NCBI GenBank assembly: GCA_030432195.1
Contig: JAUIHE010000007.1
Location: 1-41,969 of the forward strand
Length of the DNA: 41,969 nucleotides
Reading direction: 5' to 3'
Origin: Alphaproteobacteria bacterium
Lineage (GTDB): Bacteria; Pseudomonadota; Alphaproteobacteria; UBA7985; JAUIBT01
Shown: positions 1 to 8,164 of the stretch, piece by piece
How positions within the stretch are numbered: position 1 is the stretch's first letter
Layout: every line of letters begins with the position of its first letter
The notes under the pieces: generated by a model
Told to the model about the DNA's origin: nothing
Databases searched by the model: none
Seen by the model: only the letters and a program-made list of their open reading frames with translations
Program-made: the position numbers and the translations under genes

Positions 1-758
1 GGTCGATAGGCCCAATAGGCGCCCAAAATCGCGCCATTGTCACTGTTTTGGACCAGCACGGCGCGGCCCTGCGCCTTGAAGTCGGTGGGGCGCCAAGACA
101 GGTGCACATGATCTAGCGACACGGGCAGACGACGTCGTTCGACCTGCAATACAGAGTGGGCGTACAAGCGCTCGACACTACCGCTGCCACGCTTCGTCAA
201 GCGCGCGCGGGCCAACTTGCTAAAATGTAGGTCCAGCAATTCGAGCGCTGGCTCGGCGTCATCTTTCGCACGAATGACGATATCAAGCTGGCCGTCGTCC
301 TGCACCTTGAAACTGACCCCTGCATGATCGTGCCGGGCCTCCTCCAGGCCGCTCAAAACAGCCTCGCGATCAGAGCCCACGACATGATGACGCCCATTGA
401 GAACCACTTGGGGCGTATAGACGTAGGCGGACTGGTGCAGGTCACGATACCAGCGCTGGCGCGCGGTCCAGGCCCGATGCGACAGTGGGTCTTTCATGGC
501 ACCCATGTTGAGATAATCAACGTGAAAGGAGAGCACCAGCACGTCGTCACGCTCATGCAGTTCGCGGGCTAGGTCATCGGCTTTTGGGCAATTGGTGCAG
601 ATAAGAGAGGTAAAAAGCTCCATTACAACGGGGCTCGCGGTCTTGGCAGGCACAGGGCCTTGCTGAGCCTCCTGCGCTCCTGTGGGAACGAGGCTCAGGG
701 CCAACAGGCCGACCGCCAACAGGCTCCGGCGTCCAAACTGCCAAAACGCAAACATCAT
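1..758 (-). CDS. DUF1223 thioredoxin-like secreted protein (3' end outside window)
   Basis: The reading frame enters from the left edge and starts at an ATG at 758 (a second ATG follows at 755), preceded by an AGAGAG ribosome site. The first ~28 residues form a signal peptide with an Arg pair (residues 10-11), a hydrophobic stretch and an AQ-type exit. It is followed by VVMELFTSLICTNCPKAD, the DUF1223 signature with a CxxC (C54, C57) where most family members have GCSSCP. Downstream the segments for HVDYLN and YTPQVVLNGRHHVVGSDR also fit the family. Proteins of this family have a thioredoxin fold and are probably periplasmic; their exact role is not established. The C-terminus lies outside the window, so full length is unknown. 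No partner gene is visible on its left. Confidence 0.85.
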   Translation of the reverse strand, partial: MMFAFWQFGRRSLLAVGLLALSLVPTGAQEAQQGPVPAKTASPVVMELFTSLICTNCPKADDLARELHERDDVLVLSFHVDYLNMGAMKDPLSHRAWTARQRWYRDLHQSAYVYTPQVVLNGRHHVVGSDREAVLSGLEEARHDHAGVSFKVQDDGQLDIVIRAKDDAEPALELLDLHFSKLARARLTKRGSGSVERLYAHSVLQVERRRLPVSLDHVHLSWRPTDFKAQGRAVLVQNSDNGAILGAYWAYR

Positions 759-855
759 GCTCTCTTTGTAATGCGCCTTGCGGTCACTTGCTAGTCACGA
801 CGTGGTTACAGGCCGTCGCGGCAGGCAGATTTCAATCATGGTTACATTTGTAAGT

Positions 856-1401
856 TCAGCCTCTGGCCATTTGCAAGGCATAGCTCGCTTCAATGCGGTA
901 TTCTGCGCCTTCCGCAGTCAGCTTTGACGAATAGAGGTGGAATTCCTTGGCATCCACGCAAGGCAATTCAAGCGTGGCTCGTTCTTCAATCCACGGCATG
1001 AGCTCAACGCGAGGCCGCATGGCAAAGCGCGCCAAAGTCACGTGGGGATAAAAAGTCTTTCCATCATGCTTGATCCCCAGACGTTGGGCCAATCGCCTCA
1101 GCTCTTTGGCGAGCACCGCCAGCTCCTGGCAGGGGGCAACGCCCGCCCACAAGGAATTACACAGCCCAGAACGGTCGAAGCAGCCCAGGTCTTGCAGACA
1201 AAAATCGAAGCTTGGCAGATCTAACCCCTGCAAATGCCAATCGAGCTCCTGCAAATCGTCATCGCGCAGATCGCCCATGAACAGCAAGGTTAGATGCAGA
1301 TTGTGAGGCTCCAGCCAGCGCGCTGCGGGCAGCCCGCCCCTAAGTAATGACAGCTGGCGACAGGCTGCATCCGGCAAAGAAAGTCCCAAAAAGCTCCGCA
1401 T
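856..1401 (-). CDS. thpR: RNA 2',3'-cyclic phosphodiesterase (ThpR/LigT family)
   Basis: A 181-residue protein of the 2H phosphoesterase superfamily. The two hallmark HxT motifs are present: HLT at residues 36-38 and HVT at residues 120-122, with the usual spacing and in the contexts LHLTLLF and YPHVTLARF. In this family the two histidines hydrolyse the 2',3'-cyclic phosphate at RNA ends to a 2'-phosphate. The protein has no signal peptide and should act in the cytoplasm. The ATG at 1401 lies only four bases after the stop of the upstream dehydrogenase gene, so the two are probably cotranscribed, although no functional link is obvious. Length is normal for the family. Confidence 0.9.
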   Translation of the reverse strand: MRSFLGLSLPDAACRQLSLLRGGLPAARWLEPHNLHLTLLFMGDLRDDDLQELDWHLQGLDLPSFDFCLQDLGCFDRSGLCNSLWAGVAPCQELAVLAKELRRLAQRLGIKHDGKTFYPHVTLARFAMRPRVELMPWIEERATLELPCVDAKEFHLYSSKLTAEGAEYRIEASYALQMARG

Positions 1402-1405
1402 GATC

Positions 1406-2209
1406 CTAAGTATCTCTTGCGTACGAGGGCAGCCCGCGCAGCAAGTGGGGCAGAATAGTTAGCCAGTCTCGCTCGACACTGGGGTCCAGCGCGTCCAATC
1501 CGGCCTCAACATCCTTGGCCAAAATGGCGATAGAGTTATCCGGCTCAAAGCCGTGCTTGGCAAATTCAATCGTTTCGAATCCGCTCGCCAACCAGTTTTG
1601 CCCCGAACTTGTCTGCATCAGCGCCAGCAGCTTTTCTGGCTCAAGGCCTGCGCGCCTGGCTTGGCGCAGCGCAAGGCGGGTCAACAGTGTATTGCTGGCA
1701 GCGAGTATGTTGTTCAAAACCTTGGCCGTCATGCCAGCCCCCAGCGCACCCATACGATGGAAGTGCTTGCCCATGGCGTCCAATTGCGGTTGCAGGAAAT
1801 CCAAGTCTTTATCTGCCCCGCCAAGCATGAATGAGAGGCGTCTTTCCTGGGCCGCTATTTGAGCGCCCGACATCGGCGCATCAACAAGTCGGATATGGCC
1901 CGGCAGGCGGTCACGCAGATTGTCGATATAGCGCGGCGACAGCGTGGAGCAAACCACAAGGCAGCTTAGCTTGGGCGCCTTTTCAATGACCCTTTGCTGG
2001 TCAAAGAAAAGATCATCCGACTGCCGCACATCACGCACGACGCTGTAGAGCGTCTCAATCGGCTCCGCAAACGCCACAGGGTCCAGCAAGACCGTTGCGG
2101 TGTCAGAGGGGCGGTCCACAATATCAAGACCGTGCGCGGCAAACCCAGCGCCTACCAAAGCTTCCAGCATAGGCAGGCCCATGCGCCCGCAACCTGCAAC
2201 ACCGATCAT
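1406..2209 (-). CDS. NAD(P)-dependent beta-hydroxyacid dehydrogenase family protein (3-hydroxyisobutyrate dehydrogenase-like)
   Basis: The frame is open from 2263, but the ATG at 2209 puts the nucleotide-binding glycine motif (IGVAGCGRMGLP) at residue 2, as in the family, and follows a GAG-rich ribosome site. This gives about 267 residues. A DAPMSG substrate-loop motif lies at residues 110-115 and the catalytic Lys at K163 in GAGMTAKVLNN, both diagnostic of the 3-hydroxyisobutyrate/tartronate-semialdehyde/6-phosphogluconate dehydrogenase superfamily. The protein should oxidise or reduce a small beta-hydroxyacid with NAD(P). The substrate cannot be named: the substrate loop reads SGAQIAAQ instead of the common SGGxxGA. 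Residues 31-45 look shortened compared with typical members. It lies directly upstream of thpR. Confidence 0.82.
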   Translation of the reverse strand: MIGVAGCGRMGLPMLEALVGAGFAAHGLDIVDRPSDTATVLLDPVAFAEPIETLYSVVRDVRQSDDLFFDQQRVIEKAPKLSCLVVCSTLSPRYIDNLRDRLPGHIRLVDAPMSGAQIAAQERRLSFMLGGADKDLDFLQPQLDAMGKHFHRMGALGAGMTAKVLNNILAASNTLLTRLALRQARRAGLEPEKLLALMQTSSGQNWLASGFETIEFAKHGFEPDNSIAILAKDVEAGLDALDPSVERDWLTILPHLLRGLPSYARDT

Positions 2210-2351
2210 GCTCTCAACCCTTGCCCCGTTTTCCTTGTCTATTCTAGGGCTGGCAGCTTGCAAAAAAAGCGCCGAGCTAGCAAGCGCTGGCTCGGCGTTA
2301 GAGGCTCAAAGGGAGGCAGAAGAAAACTCAACTGTTGGAGGGAGATGAGGC

Positions 2352-2702
2352 CTACCAGGGACGGGAGCAGACCTTTTCCCAAACCCAATCACAACCGCGC
2401 TTTACTTTGACGGTCTGGCAGTTGGAGGGGACCCACTGGACCTTGTAATGGGGCTGGTAGCCGTAATGCGGGGGCTTGTAGGGGTTGTGGTAACCGGTAT
2501 AGCCACCGTAATAGAAATTTCCGAAATCATGGCCGTAATCGTAACTGTGGTTATAATTCGGGGTCCACTGGATAGCTTGATTGATAGCATTGACGTTATC
2601 ACCTGAGTAATAACCGTCATACTGAGTTGAAAAAGCGTGCGCTGAACCAGCAATCATAGCCATAAATCCAGCGACAACGGCAACAAATGCAACTTTTTTC
2701 AT
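2352..2702 (-). CDS. small secreted Tyr/Gly/His-rich protein of unknown function
   Basis: A 116-residue protein starting at MKKVAFVAVV (ATG at 2702). Residues 1-23 form a clear Sec signal peptide ending in SAHA. The mature part is rich in Tyr, Gly, His and Asn, with short aromatic blocks such as YDGYYSGD, FYYGGYTGY and PHYGYQPHY. It ends in a compact Cys/Trp-rich tail with three cysteines (NCQTV, GCDW, VCSRPW). I do not recognise the family. The composition suggests an extracellular or periplasmic structural or metal-binding protein, but that is inference. The gene is visibly richer in A+T than its neighbours, which may indicate a separate origin or selection for aromatic codons. It has its own upstream region with an inverted repeat (2723-2740). 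The frame is open upstream to 2834, but the signal peptide fixes this start. Confidence 0.75.
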   Translation of the reverse strand: MKKVAFVAVVAGFMAMIAGSAHAFSTQYDGYYSGDNVNAINQAIQWTPNYNHSYDYGHDFGNFYYGGYTGYHNPYKPPHYGYQPHYKVQWVPSNCQTVKVKRGCDWVWEKVCSRPW

Positions 2703-2722
2703 GGTCTTAACTTTCGCGATAT

Positions 2723-2740
2723 GTATCCATATTTGGATAC
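2723..2740. promoter_or_regulatory. inverted repeat upstream of the secreted Tyr-rich protein
   Basis: GTATCC and GGATAC arms flank a six-base AT spacer, giving an 18-base dyad 20 bases upstream of the ATG at 2702. Position and symmetry suit a repressor operator or part of a promoter. No regulator can be assigned from the sequence. Confidence 0.35.
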
Positions 2741-2901
2741 GGGGAGGTATTGTTTTGCTACTTGCCTCATGAGTGGAGACAAGAGAGCGATAAATGCGCA
2801 ATCGCTGGCAAAAAAACTGCGCCTCAAGTCGCAACGGGGCGAGCTGAGGTCTTGAAGTCCAGCAACATTGCAGACCTACTCAAGCCGCCACAGGGGGTGT
2901 C

Positions 2902-4470
2902 ATGACCAGCGAAGATCCCAACCAGCCACTGGTCACTCGTGGTGCCGGGCCGCGCAGACGCAGCCGCGTTGCAAAAACAAGCAAACCGACACGAAACCCC
3001 AGATACCGCCAGATCACCAATAGCCTTGGCCTGACGGAACCCTTCAGCGACGATCAGATCGCGGCCATTCACAGCGAAGCGCTTCGTGTTTTGCAAGAGC
3101 TTGGCATCCGCGTCCTGCTGCCCGAAGGGCGCGATTATTTCAAACAGGCCGGAGCCAGCGTCGATGACGAAACCGGCATGGTCTATATCGGAAAGGAGAT
3201 CGTCGAGGCTGCGCTTGAAACGGCCCCGAAGTCCTTTACGCTGCGTGGTGCGCCCAGTGCGGATCGCGACTTACCTTTTGGCGGCCGCTCGCTGGTCGTT
3301 GGACCAGGCGCAGGCTGCCCCAACGCCAGCGATCTTGCGCGCGGGCGGCGTCCAGGAACGCTGCGAGACTTCATCGAGCTTACCAAGCTCACGCAGAGCT
3401 TTGATGTCATGGGTCTGAACGTGCCCATCGTCGAGCCGCAAGATGTGCCATTGAGAAACCGCCACTACGCCACGTTGCGCGCTCAACTTCAACTCAGCGA
3501 TAAGCCGCCTTTCATTTTTGCGCGCGGGCGTGCGCAGGTTGAGCAGGGCTTTGAAGCCATCCGGCTCGCGCGCGGGCTCAGCCAGCAGGAATTCGAATCC
3601 CATGTCTGGGCAACCACCGTCATCAACTCCAATTCGCCACGACAACTCGATATACCGATGACGCAAGGCATCATCGACTATGCGCGCTACAAGCAAGTCA
3701 CCATCATGACTCCCTTTTGCTTGTCCGGGGCCATGGCGCCGATCACAATCCCCGGTGCTTTGCTGTTGTCCCATGCCGAAGCACTGGCGGGTATCACGCT
3801 AGCTCAAATCGTGCGGGCGGGCGCGCCCGTCGTCTACGGTGCCTTTAGCTCTAATGTGCACATGAAGTCGGGGGCGCCGGTGTTTGGCACGCCAGAGCAT
3901 ATCAAGGCCAATTTTGGTGCGGGCCAGCTGGCCCGCCACGTCAATTTGCCCTGGCGATCAGGCGGCGGTACGGCAGCGCCTTGGCCCGACGTTCAGGCCG
4001 ATTATGAGACGCAAATGTCGGTATGGGGCTCGGTCTTGGCGGGCGCCAATCTCATCTATCACGCGGCTGGCTGGCTCGAAGGCGGCCTAACGCTGAGCTA
4101 CGAAAAGTTCATCACCGATTTGGAGCTGCTGCAGACACTGGCTGAGCTGGCCAACCCCATCCCTTTCAACGACGATGAACTGGGGTTTGACGCTATTGCC
4201 GCCGTTCCACCCGGCGGCCATTTCTTTGCCACCGAGCACACCATGCAGCGCTTTGCCACCCAGTTCTATGAACCCAAGGTGTCCGATTGGTCGAATTTTG
4301 GCCAGTGGCAGGAAAACGGCGCCGTGGAGGCGACCCAACGCGCGCTCGGGATCTGGCAACAGACCCTCGACGGCTTCCAGGAACCGAAATTAGACGAGGC
4401 GGCGATCGGCCAGGCGCTTGACTATATGCAGGCTTGCGAAGATTCTGTCGGCGCTGAGGCCGTCAGCTAG
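2902..4470 (+). CDS. MttB-family (trimethylamine methyltransferase-like) protein without pyrrolysine
   Basis: A 522-residue protein. After an Arg-rich N-terminal leader of about 30 residues, it matches the MttB-family barrel throughout, for example FSDDQIAAIHSEALRVLQEL near the start, the VGPGAGCPN and APITIPGALLLSHAEALAG segments, and HAAGWLEGGLTLSYEKFI near the end. The true TMA methyltransferases of methanogens carry an in-frame amber codon read as pyrrolysine. Here the frame runs through without any TAG until the terminal stop at 4468-4470, so it belongs to the non-Pyl branch, which includes glycine betaine and other quaternary-amine methyltransferases using a corrinoid partner. No corrinoid protein gene is adjacent. 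A CAGGGGG ribosome site precedes the ATG. The FAD oxidoreductase gene follows after about 50 bases, suggesting joint use of a methylated amine. The substrate is not known. Confidence 0.85.
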   Translation: MTSEDPNQPLVTRGAGPRRRSRVAKTSKPTRNPRYRQITNSLGLTEPFSDDQIAAIHSEALRVLQELGIRVLLPEGRDYFKQAGASVDDETGMVYIGKEIVEAALETAPKSFTLRGAPSADRDLPFGGRSLVVGPGAGCPNASDLARGRRPGTLRDFIELTKLTQSFDVMGLNVPIVEPQDVPLRNRHYATLRAQLQLSDKPPFIFARGRAQVEQGFEAIRLARGLSQQEFESHVWATTVINSNSPRQLDIPMTQGIIDYARYKQVTIMTPFCLSGAMAPITIPGALLLSHAEALAGITLAQIVRAGAPVVYGAFSSNVHMKSGAPVFGTPEHIKANFGAGQLARHVNLPWRSGGGTAAPWPDVQADYETQMSVWGSVLAGANLIYHAAGWLEGGLTLSYEKFITDLELLQTLAELANPIPFNDDELGFDAIAAVPPGGHFFATEHTMQRFATQFYEPKVSDWSNFGQWQENGAVEATQRALGIWQQTLDGFQEPKLDEAAIGQALDYMQACEDSVGAEAVS

Positions 4471-4521
4471 CCAATTAGCTGTGCGTCAGCACACCACTCC
4501 TTGCCTCTTGCTGACCGAGCC

Positions 4522-5859
4522 ATGTCAATTACCAGCATTGATCCCAAGCAACCTGCCCCCGATGTCATTATCATTGGCGCGGGCATTTTGGGCTGTTCCC
4601 TTGCCCTAGCGCTCTCGCAAGCGGGGTTCAAGACCTTGAATGTTGACCGCAATGCCGCGCCGGGGCTCGGCTCTACCGCGGCTTCGACCGGGGCCATTCG
4701 CGTTCACTATTCGACCTTTGACGGTACCGCGCTTGCCTACGAATCCTATCATAACTGGCTCGCTTGGCGCGATTTTTTGGCCGCGCCCGGCGATGAGGAC
4801 CTGGCCGCTTTCCATCACACCGGCTGTTTGGTGCCGGCGACGCCCGAAAACGATTTCCTAAGGCCGCAACTGAGGTTTTGCCAACAGCTGGGCATCGCCC
4901 ACGAACGCTGGGATGCTGAACGTGTCAAGACCTATCTAGGACAGGTGGACCTACGCTCGTTTGCGCCGGTCCGTGCGTTGGATGATCCGATGTTCGCCGA
5001 ACCGAACCCAACTTCCAAAGCCATAAATCAGGCGGTATTCTTCCAGACGGCGGGCTATGTGTCTGACCCCCAGCTTGCCTGCCAAAACCTGGCAGACGCT
5101 GCAAAACGGGCGGGCGGGCGCTTCTTGCACAAGGCCAGGGTCAGTCAGATTAGCCAAGCCCAGGGCCGCGTATCGGGTGTTGTATTGGCCGATGGCACCC
5201 GCATCGGCGCCCAGGTTGTGGTCAATGTTACGGGGCCCTATTCCAGCGCGATCAATGCGTTGGCAGGCGTCGGCAATGACATGAACATCAAGACCCGCGC
5301 CTTGAAGCAAGAAAAGACCGTGCTGCCCGCCCCGGCTGCCCTTGCGGGCCGCCAACCGGGCGTGATCTGGTCCGACAGCGATGTTGGAGCCTATTTCCGA
5401 AGCCACGGAGACGCGGATATTCTGATCGGCAGCCAAGATTTTTCTTGCGACCCCATGGTCTGGGTCGATGATCCCGACGACTGGGACGACAATTTCAGCC
5501 AGCAATGGCAGACCCAGGCTTTTCGCATGGCCCAGCGCCTGCCCGATCTTGGCATCCCAAGCCGGATGCGCGGCGTCGTTGCCCTCTATGACGTGGCGGA
5601 CGATTGGATCCCGATCTATGACCGTTCCAGTCTGCCCGGCTTCTATATGGCTTGCGGGTCCAGCGGCAACCAATTCAAGAATGCGCCGATGGTCGGGCGC
5701 CTGATGGCTCACCTAATCGAGCGCTGCGAAGCTGGGCACGATCATGACCAAGACCCCTTGAAGTTCAGCTTGGAACGCATCGGCCAACAGGTCAGCCTCG
5801 GCTTTTATTCCCGCAACCGGGCGATCAATGAAGAAAGCAGCATGTCGGTCGTCGGCTAA
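4522..5859 (+). CDS. FAD-dependent amine oxidoreductase (DAO family)
   Basis: The frame is open from a TTG at 4501, but the ATG at 4522 is the more natural start and gives 445 residues. The Rossmann motif VIIIGAGILGCSLALALS lies about 15 residues in, followed by an acidic-to-Asp end of strand 2 (LNVDRN) and the STAASTGAIRVHYS segment typical of dimethylglycine/sarcosine-oxidase-like flavoproteins. The C-terminal part has a GFYMACGSSGNQFKNAPMVGR stretch resembling the second FAD-contact block of the DAO fold. These enzymes oxidise secondary or tertiary amines or amino acids. It follows the MttB-like gene on the same strand, so an N-methylated substrate is a reasonable guess. No aminomethyl-transferase (GcvT) domain is fused, unlike in dimethylglycine dehydrogenase, so released one-carbon units may be passed on by another protein. 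Confidence 0.82.
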   Translation: MSITSIDPKQPAPDVIIIGAGILGCSLALALSQAGFKTLNVDRNAAPGLGSTAASTGAIRVHYSTFDGTALAYESYHNWLAWRDFLAAPGDEDLAAFHHTGCLVPATPENDFLRPQLRFCQQLGIAHERWDAERVKTYLGQVDLRSFAPVRALDDPMFAEPNPTSKAINQAVFFQTAGYVSDPQLACQNLADAAKRAGGRFLHKARVSQISQAQGRVSGVVLADGTRIGAQVVVNVTGPYSSAINALAGVGNDMNIKTRALKQEKTVLPAPAALAGRQPGVIWSDSDVGAYFRSHGDADILIGSQDFSCDPMVWVDDPDDWDDNFSQQWQTQAFRMAQRLPDLGIPSRMRGVVALYDVADDWIPIYDRSSLPGFYMACGSSGNQFKNAPMVGRLMAHLIERCEAGHDHDQDPLKFSLERIGQQVSLGFYSRNRAINEESSMSVVG

Positions 5860-5895
5860 TCGCAAGCGCGCGACCAGCAATGAACAGGAGCCCCT

Positions 5896-6414
5896 ATGAA
5901 AGTGATCGACGCAACGCCCGAACACTTTGTCCAGATACAGGCGATTTACGCGCAAGCGGTTCTGGAAGGCACCGCCTCGTTCGAACAAACACCGCCCAGC
6001 GTGGACGATCTCCTAGAGCGCCTAGCCGCAGCGCGCGAGCGCGGCCTGCCCTACCTCTTAGCCGTGGATGGCGAGCGCGTGCATGGCTACGCCTACGCCT
6101 TGCCCTATCGCGCACGCATTTCCTATCAATATACTATCGAAAACTCGGTCTACGTCGCCGTTGATAGCCAAGGCAAAGGCGTCGGTTCTGCGTTGATGTC
6201 CGAACTGATCGCCCGCTGTGAGGCCGGGCCCTGGCACCAGATGATCGCGGTGATCGGCGACAGCGCGAATGCAGGCTCCATAGCCTTGCATCGCCGCCAC
6301 GGCTTCCGCCACATCGGCACGCTGGAGCGCGTTGGCCGCAAATTCGATCGCTGGCTCGACTCGGTGTTTATGCAGCGCGCCCTAAAGCCTGAAAGTGCGC
6401 CCCTTAAAGCCTAG
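5896..6414 (+). CDS. GNAT N-acetyltransferase, phosphinothricin acetyltransferase-like
   Basis: A 172-residue single-domain GNAT. The acetyl-CoA pyrophosphate loop is seen as YVAVDSQGKGVGSALM (residues 86-101), followed by IAVIGDSANAGSIALHRRHGFRHIGTLERVG-type blocks that mark the PAT/BAR and methionine-sulfoximine acetyltransferase branch (given here in outline). The early ASFE and YALPYRAR segments also fit. Such enzymes acetylate the free amino group of small amino-acid-like compounds. An AGGAG ribosome site (AACAGGAGCCCCT) precedes the ATG. It lies 36 bases after the FAD oxidoreductase and is probably in the same transcript; whether it modifies an intermediate of that pathway is unknown. 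Confidence 0.85.
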   Translation: MKVIDATPEHFVQIQAIYAQAVLEGTASFEQTPPSVDDLLERLAAARERGLPYLLAVDGERVHGYAYALPYRARISYQYTIENSVYVAVDSQGKGVGSALMSELIARCEAGPWHQMIAVIGDSANAGSIALHRRHGFRHIGTLERVGRKFDRWLDSVFMQRALKPESAPLKA

Positions 6415-6444
6415 GGTCGGCGTGTCCCGGCAGACAAAGCGCAC

Positions 6445-7251
6445 CTATTTTTCGACGGGGTTAAATTTCTGAAGCCAAAGGTATAGCCACGGCGGCAAGA
6501 TGCCCAGCAAGCGACTGCCCATCATCAATGGCCAGGGAAAGCTAATCAACGCTGCGTTCTTGGATACCCGTTCCAGCATGCGCCGCGCGGCGGGCGCGCC
6601 TTCCATAAACCAGGGCATCCAAAAGCTGTTGGCGTCGGTAATGCGCGAGCGAATGAAGCCCGGCGCGATCAAGCTGACCTCGATCTGATCGGGGGCCAAT
6701 CGACCGCGCAGAGCTTCGGCCAAGGCGTGGACCGCTACCTTGCTGGCTGAATAACCGGGCGCATAGGGCATACCTCGAAATCCCGCCAGCGATCCCATCA
6801 GGACCAATTGACCGCGGCGGCGCGCTCGCATGGGCGCCAACACCGGCTGGATCGTGTTCAAGACGCCCATTACATTGATGTCGAAGATTTGGGTCAAAGC
6901 GTCCAAGTCACTGGTCGGCGGCTCAAGGCTTGCGCTTGGCAGTGCGCTGGGGAGCGTCGTACTTGACACGCCAGCGTTCGCAATGACCAGATCCAAGGCT
7001 CGCGCCTGGTCTTGGGCCTCGATCCAGGCCTTCATCGCGATCCGATCGCAGACATCCAGCACGGCGGTCGCAACCTCTGCGCCGCGCTGCTCCAGTGCGC
7101 CTTGCACCTCGTTCAACCGGGCTTCATCGCGCCCCGTGATCGCGATACGAACGCCCGGCGCAGCCAACTCCAGCGCCAAGGCCCGACCGATGCCCGACGA
7201 ACCGCCGGTGATGACGACACTGCGCCACTTGTATTGAGGCCTTTTGCCCAT
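6445..7251 (-). CDS. short-chain dehydrogenase/reductase (classical SDR)
   Basis: The ATG at 7251 follows a GAAGAGGG ribosome site and gives 268 residues. The longer open frame up to 7341 overlaps the divergent yicC start and is unlikely. Motifs are the cofactor-binding TGGSSGIG (residues 15-22), ANAGV (91-95), the active-site Ser S154 in MGSLAG, and YSASK with Y167 and K171. The C-terminal 25 residues are hydrophobic (a PLMMGSRLLGILPPWLYLWL-like run), which suggests membrane association, as in DltE/RhlG-like or sterol/lipid-modifying SDRs. It should be an NAD(P)H oxidoreductase; the substrate cannot be read from sequence. It is transcribed divergently from yicC with 36 bases between the starts. 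Confidence 0.85.
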   Translation of the reverse strand: MGKRPQYKWRSVVITGGSSGIGRALALELAAPGVRIAITGRDEARLNEVQGALEQRGAEVATAVLDVCDRIAMKAWIEAQDQARALDLVIANAGVSSTTLPSALPSASLEPPTSDLDALTQIFDINVMGVLNTIQPVLAPMRARRRGQLVLMGSLAGFRGMPYAPGYSASKVAVHALAEALRGRLAPDQIEVSLIAPGFIRSRITDANSFWMPWFMEGAPAARRMLERVSKNAALISFPWPLMMGSRLLGILPPWLYLWLQKFNPVEK

Positions 7252-7287
7252 TAAACCCTCTTCACAGCCCAACTTTAGGACGCCTAC

Positions 7288-8160
7288 ATGACAAACGCTC
7301 TTCTTTCCATGACCGGATTTGCCCGCCATGCGAGCGCGCATGAAGGCACCAGTTGGGCGTGGGAGCTACGCTCTGTCAATGCGAAAGGCTTTGAGCTTAA
7401 GTGCCGCTTGGGTGTCTGGACCGATCGCCTGGAGCCCGAGTGCCGAAAGCGCTTAACCGCCAAGATCAAGCGCGGTACGGTCAATCTGGGGCTGCGCATC
7501 GAAAGCGCCGACATCAGCGCCTATTCGCTTGATGCTGACTGGCTGGCTAGCCTGCAAAACTTGTGCGCCGAACGCGAAGAGCAACCCAGCTTGGTCGAGC
7601 TGCTGGCCCTACCCGGCGTGCTGCGCCCTCACGCCCAGCACGATGAAGCGGGCGAACGCGCGTTGGTCCCTTTGTTGCTGGCCTCCTTGGATCTTTGTAT
7701 TGATGATTTTATCGCCTCGCGGCGCGCCGAAGGGGCACCTTTGGCTGAAACCTTGGAATTCATTCTGACGGACATAGCGGCCTCGATTGAAATGGCCAAA
7801 CAGCAAGCCAAGCAAGACGCTGGCGGCTTCGCCAACAAGATCCGATCGCAGGTCGATGAGCTGTTTGGCAGCGATCAACGCCTCGACCCGCAGCGCCTGG
7901 CTCAAGAGGCCGCATTGCTGGCCGTCAAAGGCGATGTCGCTGAAGAGCTGCAACGCCTGGATGCCCATGTCGCCTCTGCCCGCCAATTGCTGTCCGGCAA
8001 GGGCCCCAAGGGCCGCGCGCTTGACCATCTGTGTCAGGAATTTGTGCGGGAAAGCAACACCTTGTGTTCCAAGTCTACCAGCATAACCATGACCAATCTG
8101 GGCCTGAAACTGAAGGCCTCGGTCGATCAGCTGCGCGAACAATGCGCCAACCTGGAGTAA
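7288..8160 (+). CDS. yicC: YicC/YloC-family endoribonuclease
   Basis: A 290-residue protein with the classic N-terminus SMTGFARH, the block WELRSVNAKGFELKCRL, and the family's C-terminal signature around QEFVRESNTLCSKSTSI at residues ~250-265. The YicC/YloC family comprises cytoplasmic endoribonucleases linked to small-RNA turnover in Escherichia coli. Length is normal. It is followed after four bases by guanylate kinase, a pairing very common in proteobacteria, so the two are one transcript. Confidence 0.93.
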   Translation: MTNALLSMTGFARHASAHEGTSWAWELRSVNAKGFELKCRLGVWTDRLEPECRKRLTAKIKRGTVNLGLRIESADISAYSLDADWLASLQNLCAEREEQPSLVELLALPGVLRPHAQHDEAGERALVPLLLASLDLCIDDFIASRRAEGAPLAETLEFILTDIAASIEMAKQQAKQDAGGFANKIRSQVDELFGSDQRLDPQRLAQEAALLAVKGDVAEELQRLDAHVASARQLLSGKGPKGRALDHLCQEFVRESNTLCSKSTSITMTNLGLKLKASVDQLREQCANLE

Positions 8161-8164
8161 GGCC

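Noticed and set aside
2902-4470. Pyrrolysine codon in the MttB-like gene
   Set aside because: No in-frame TAG exists before the terminal stop, so it is not a Pyl-type methyltransferase gene.
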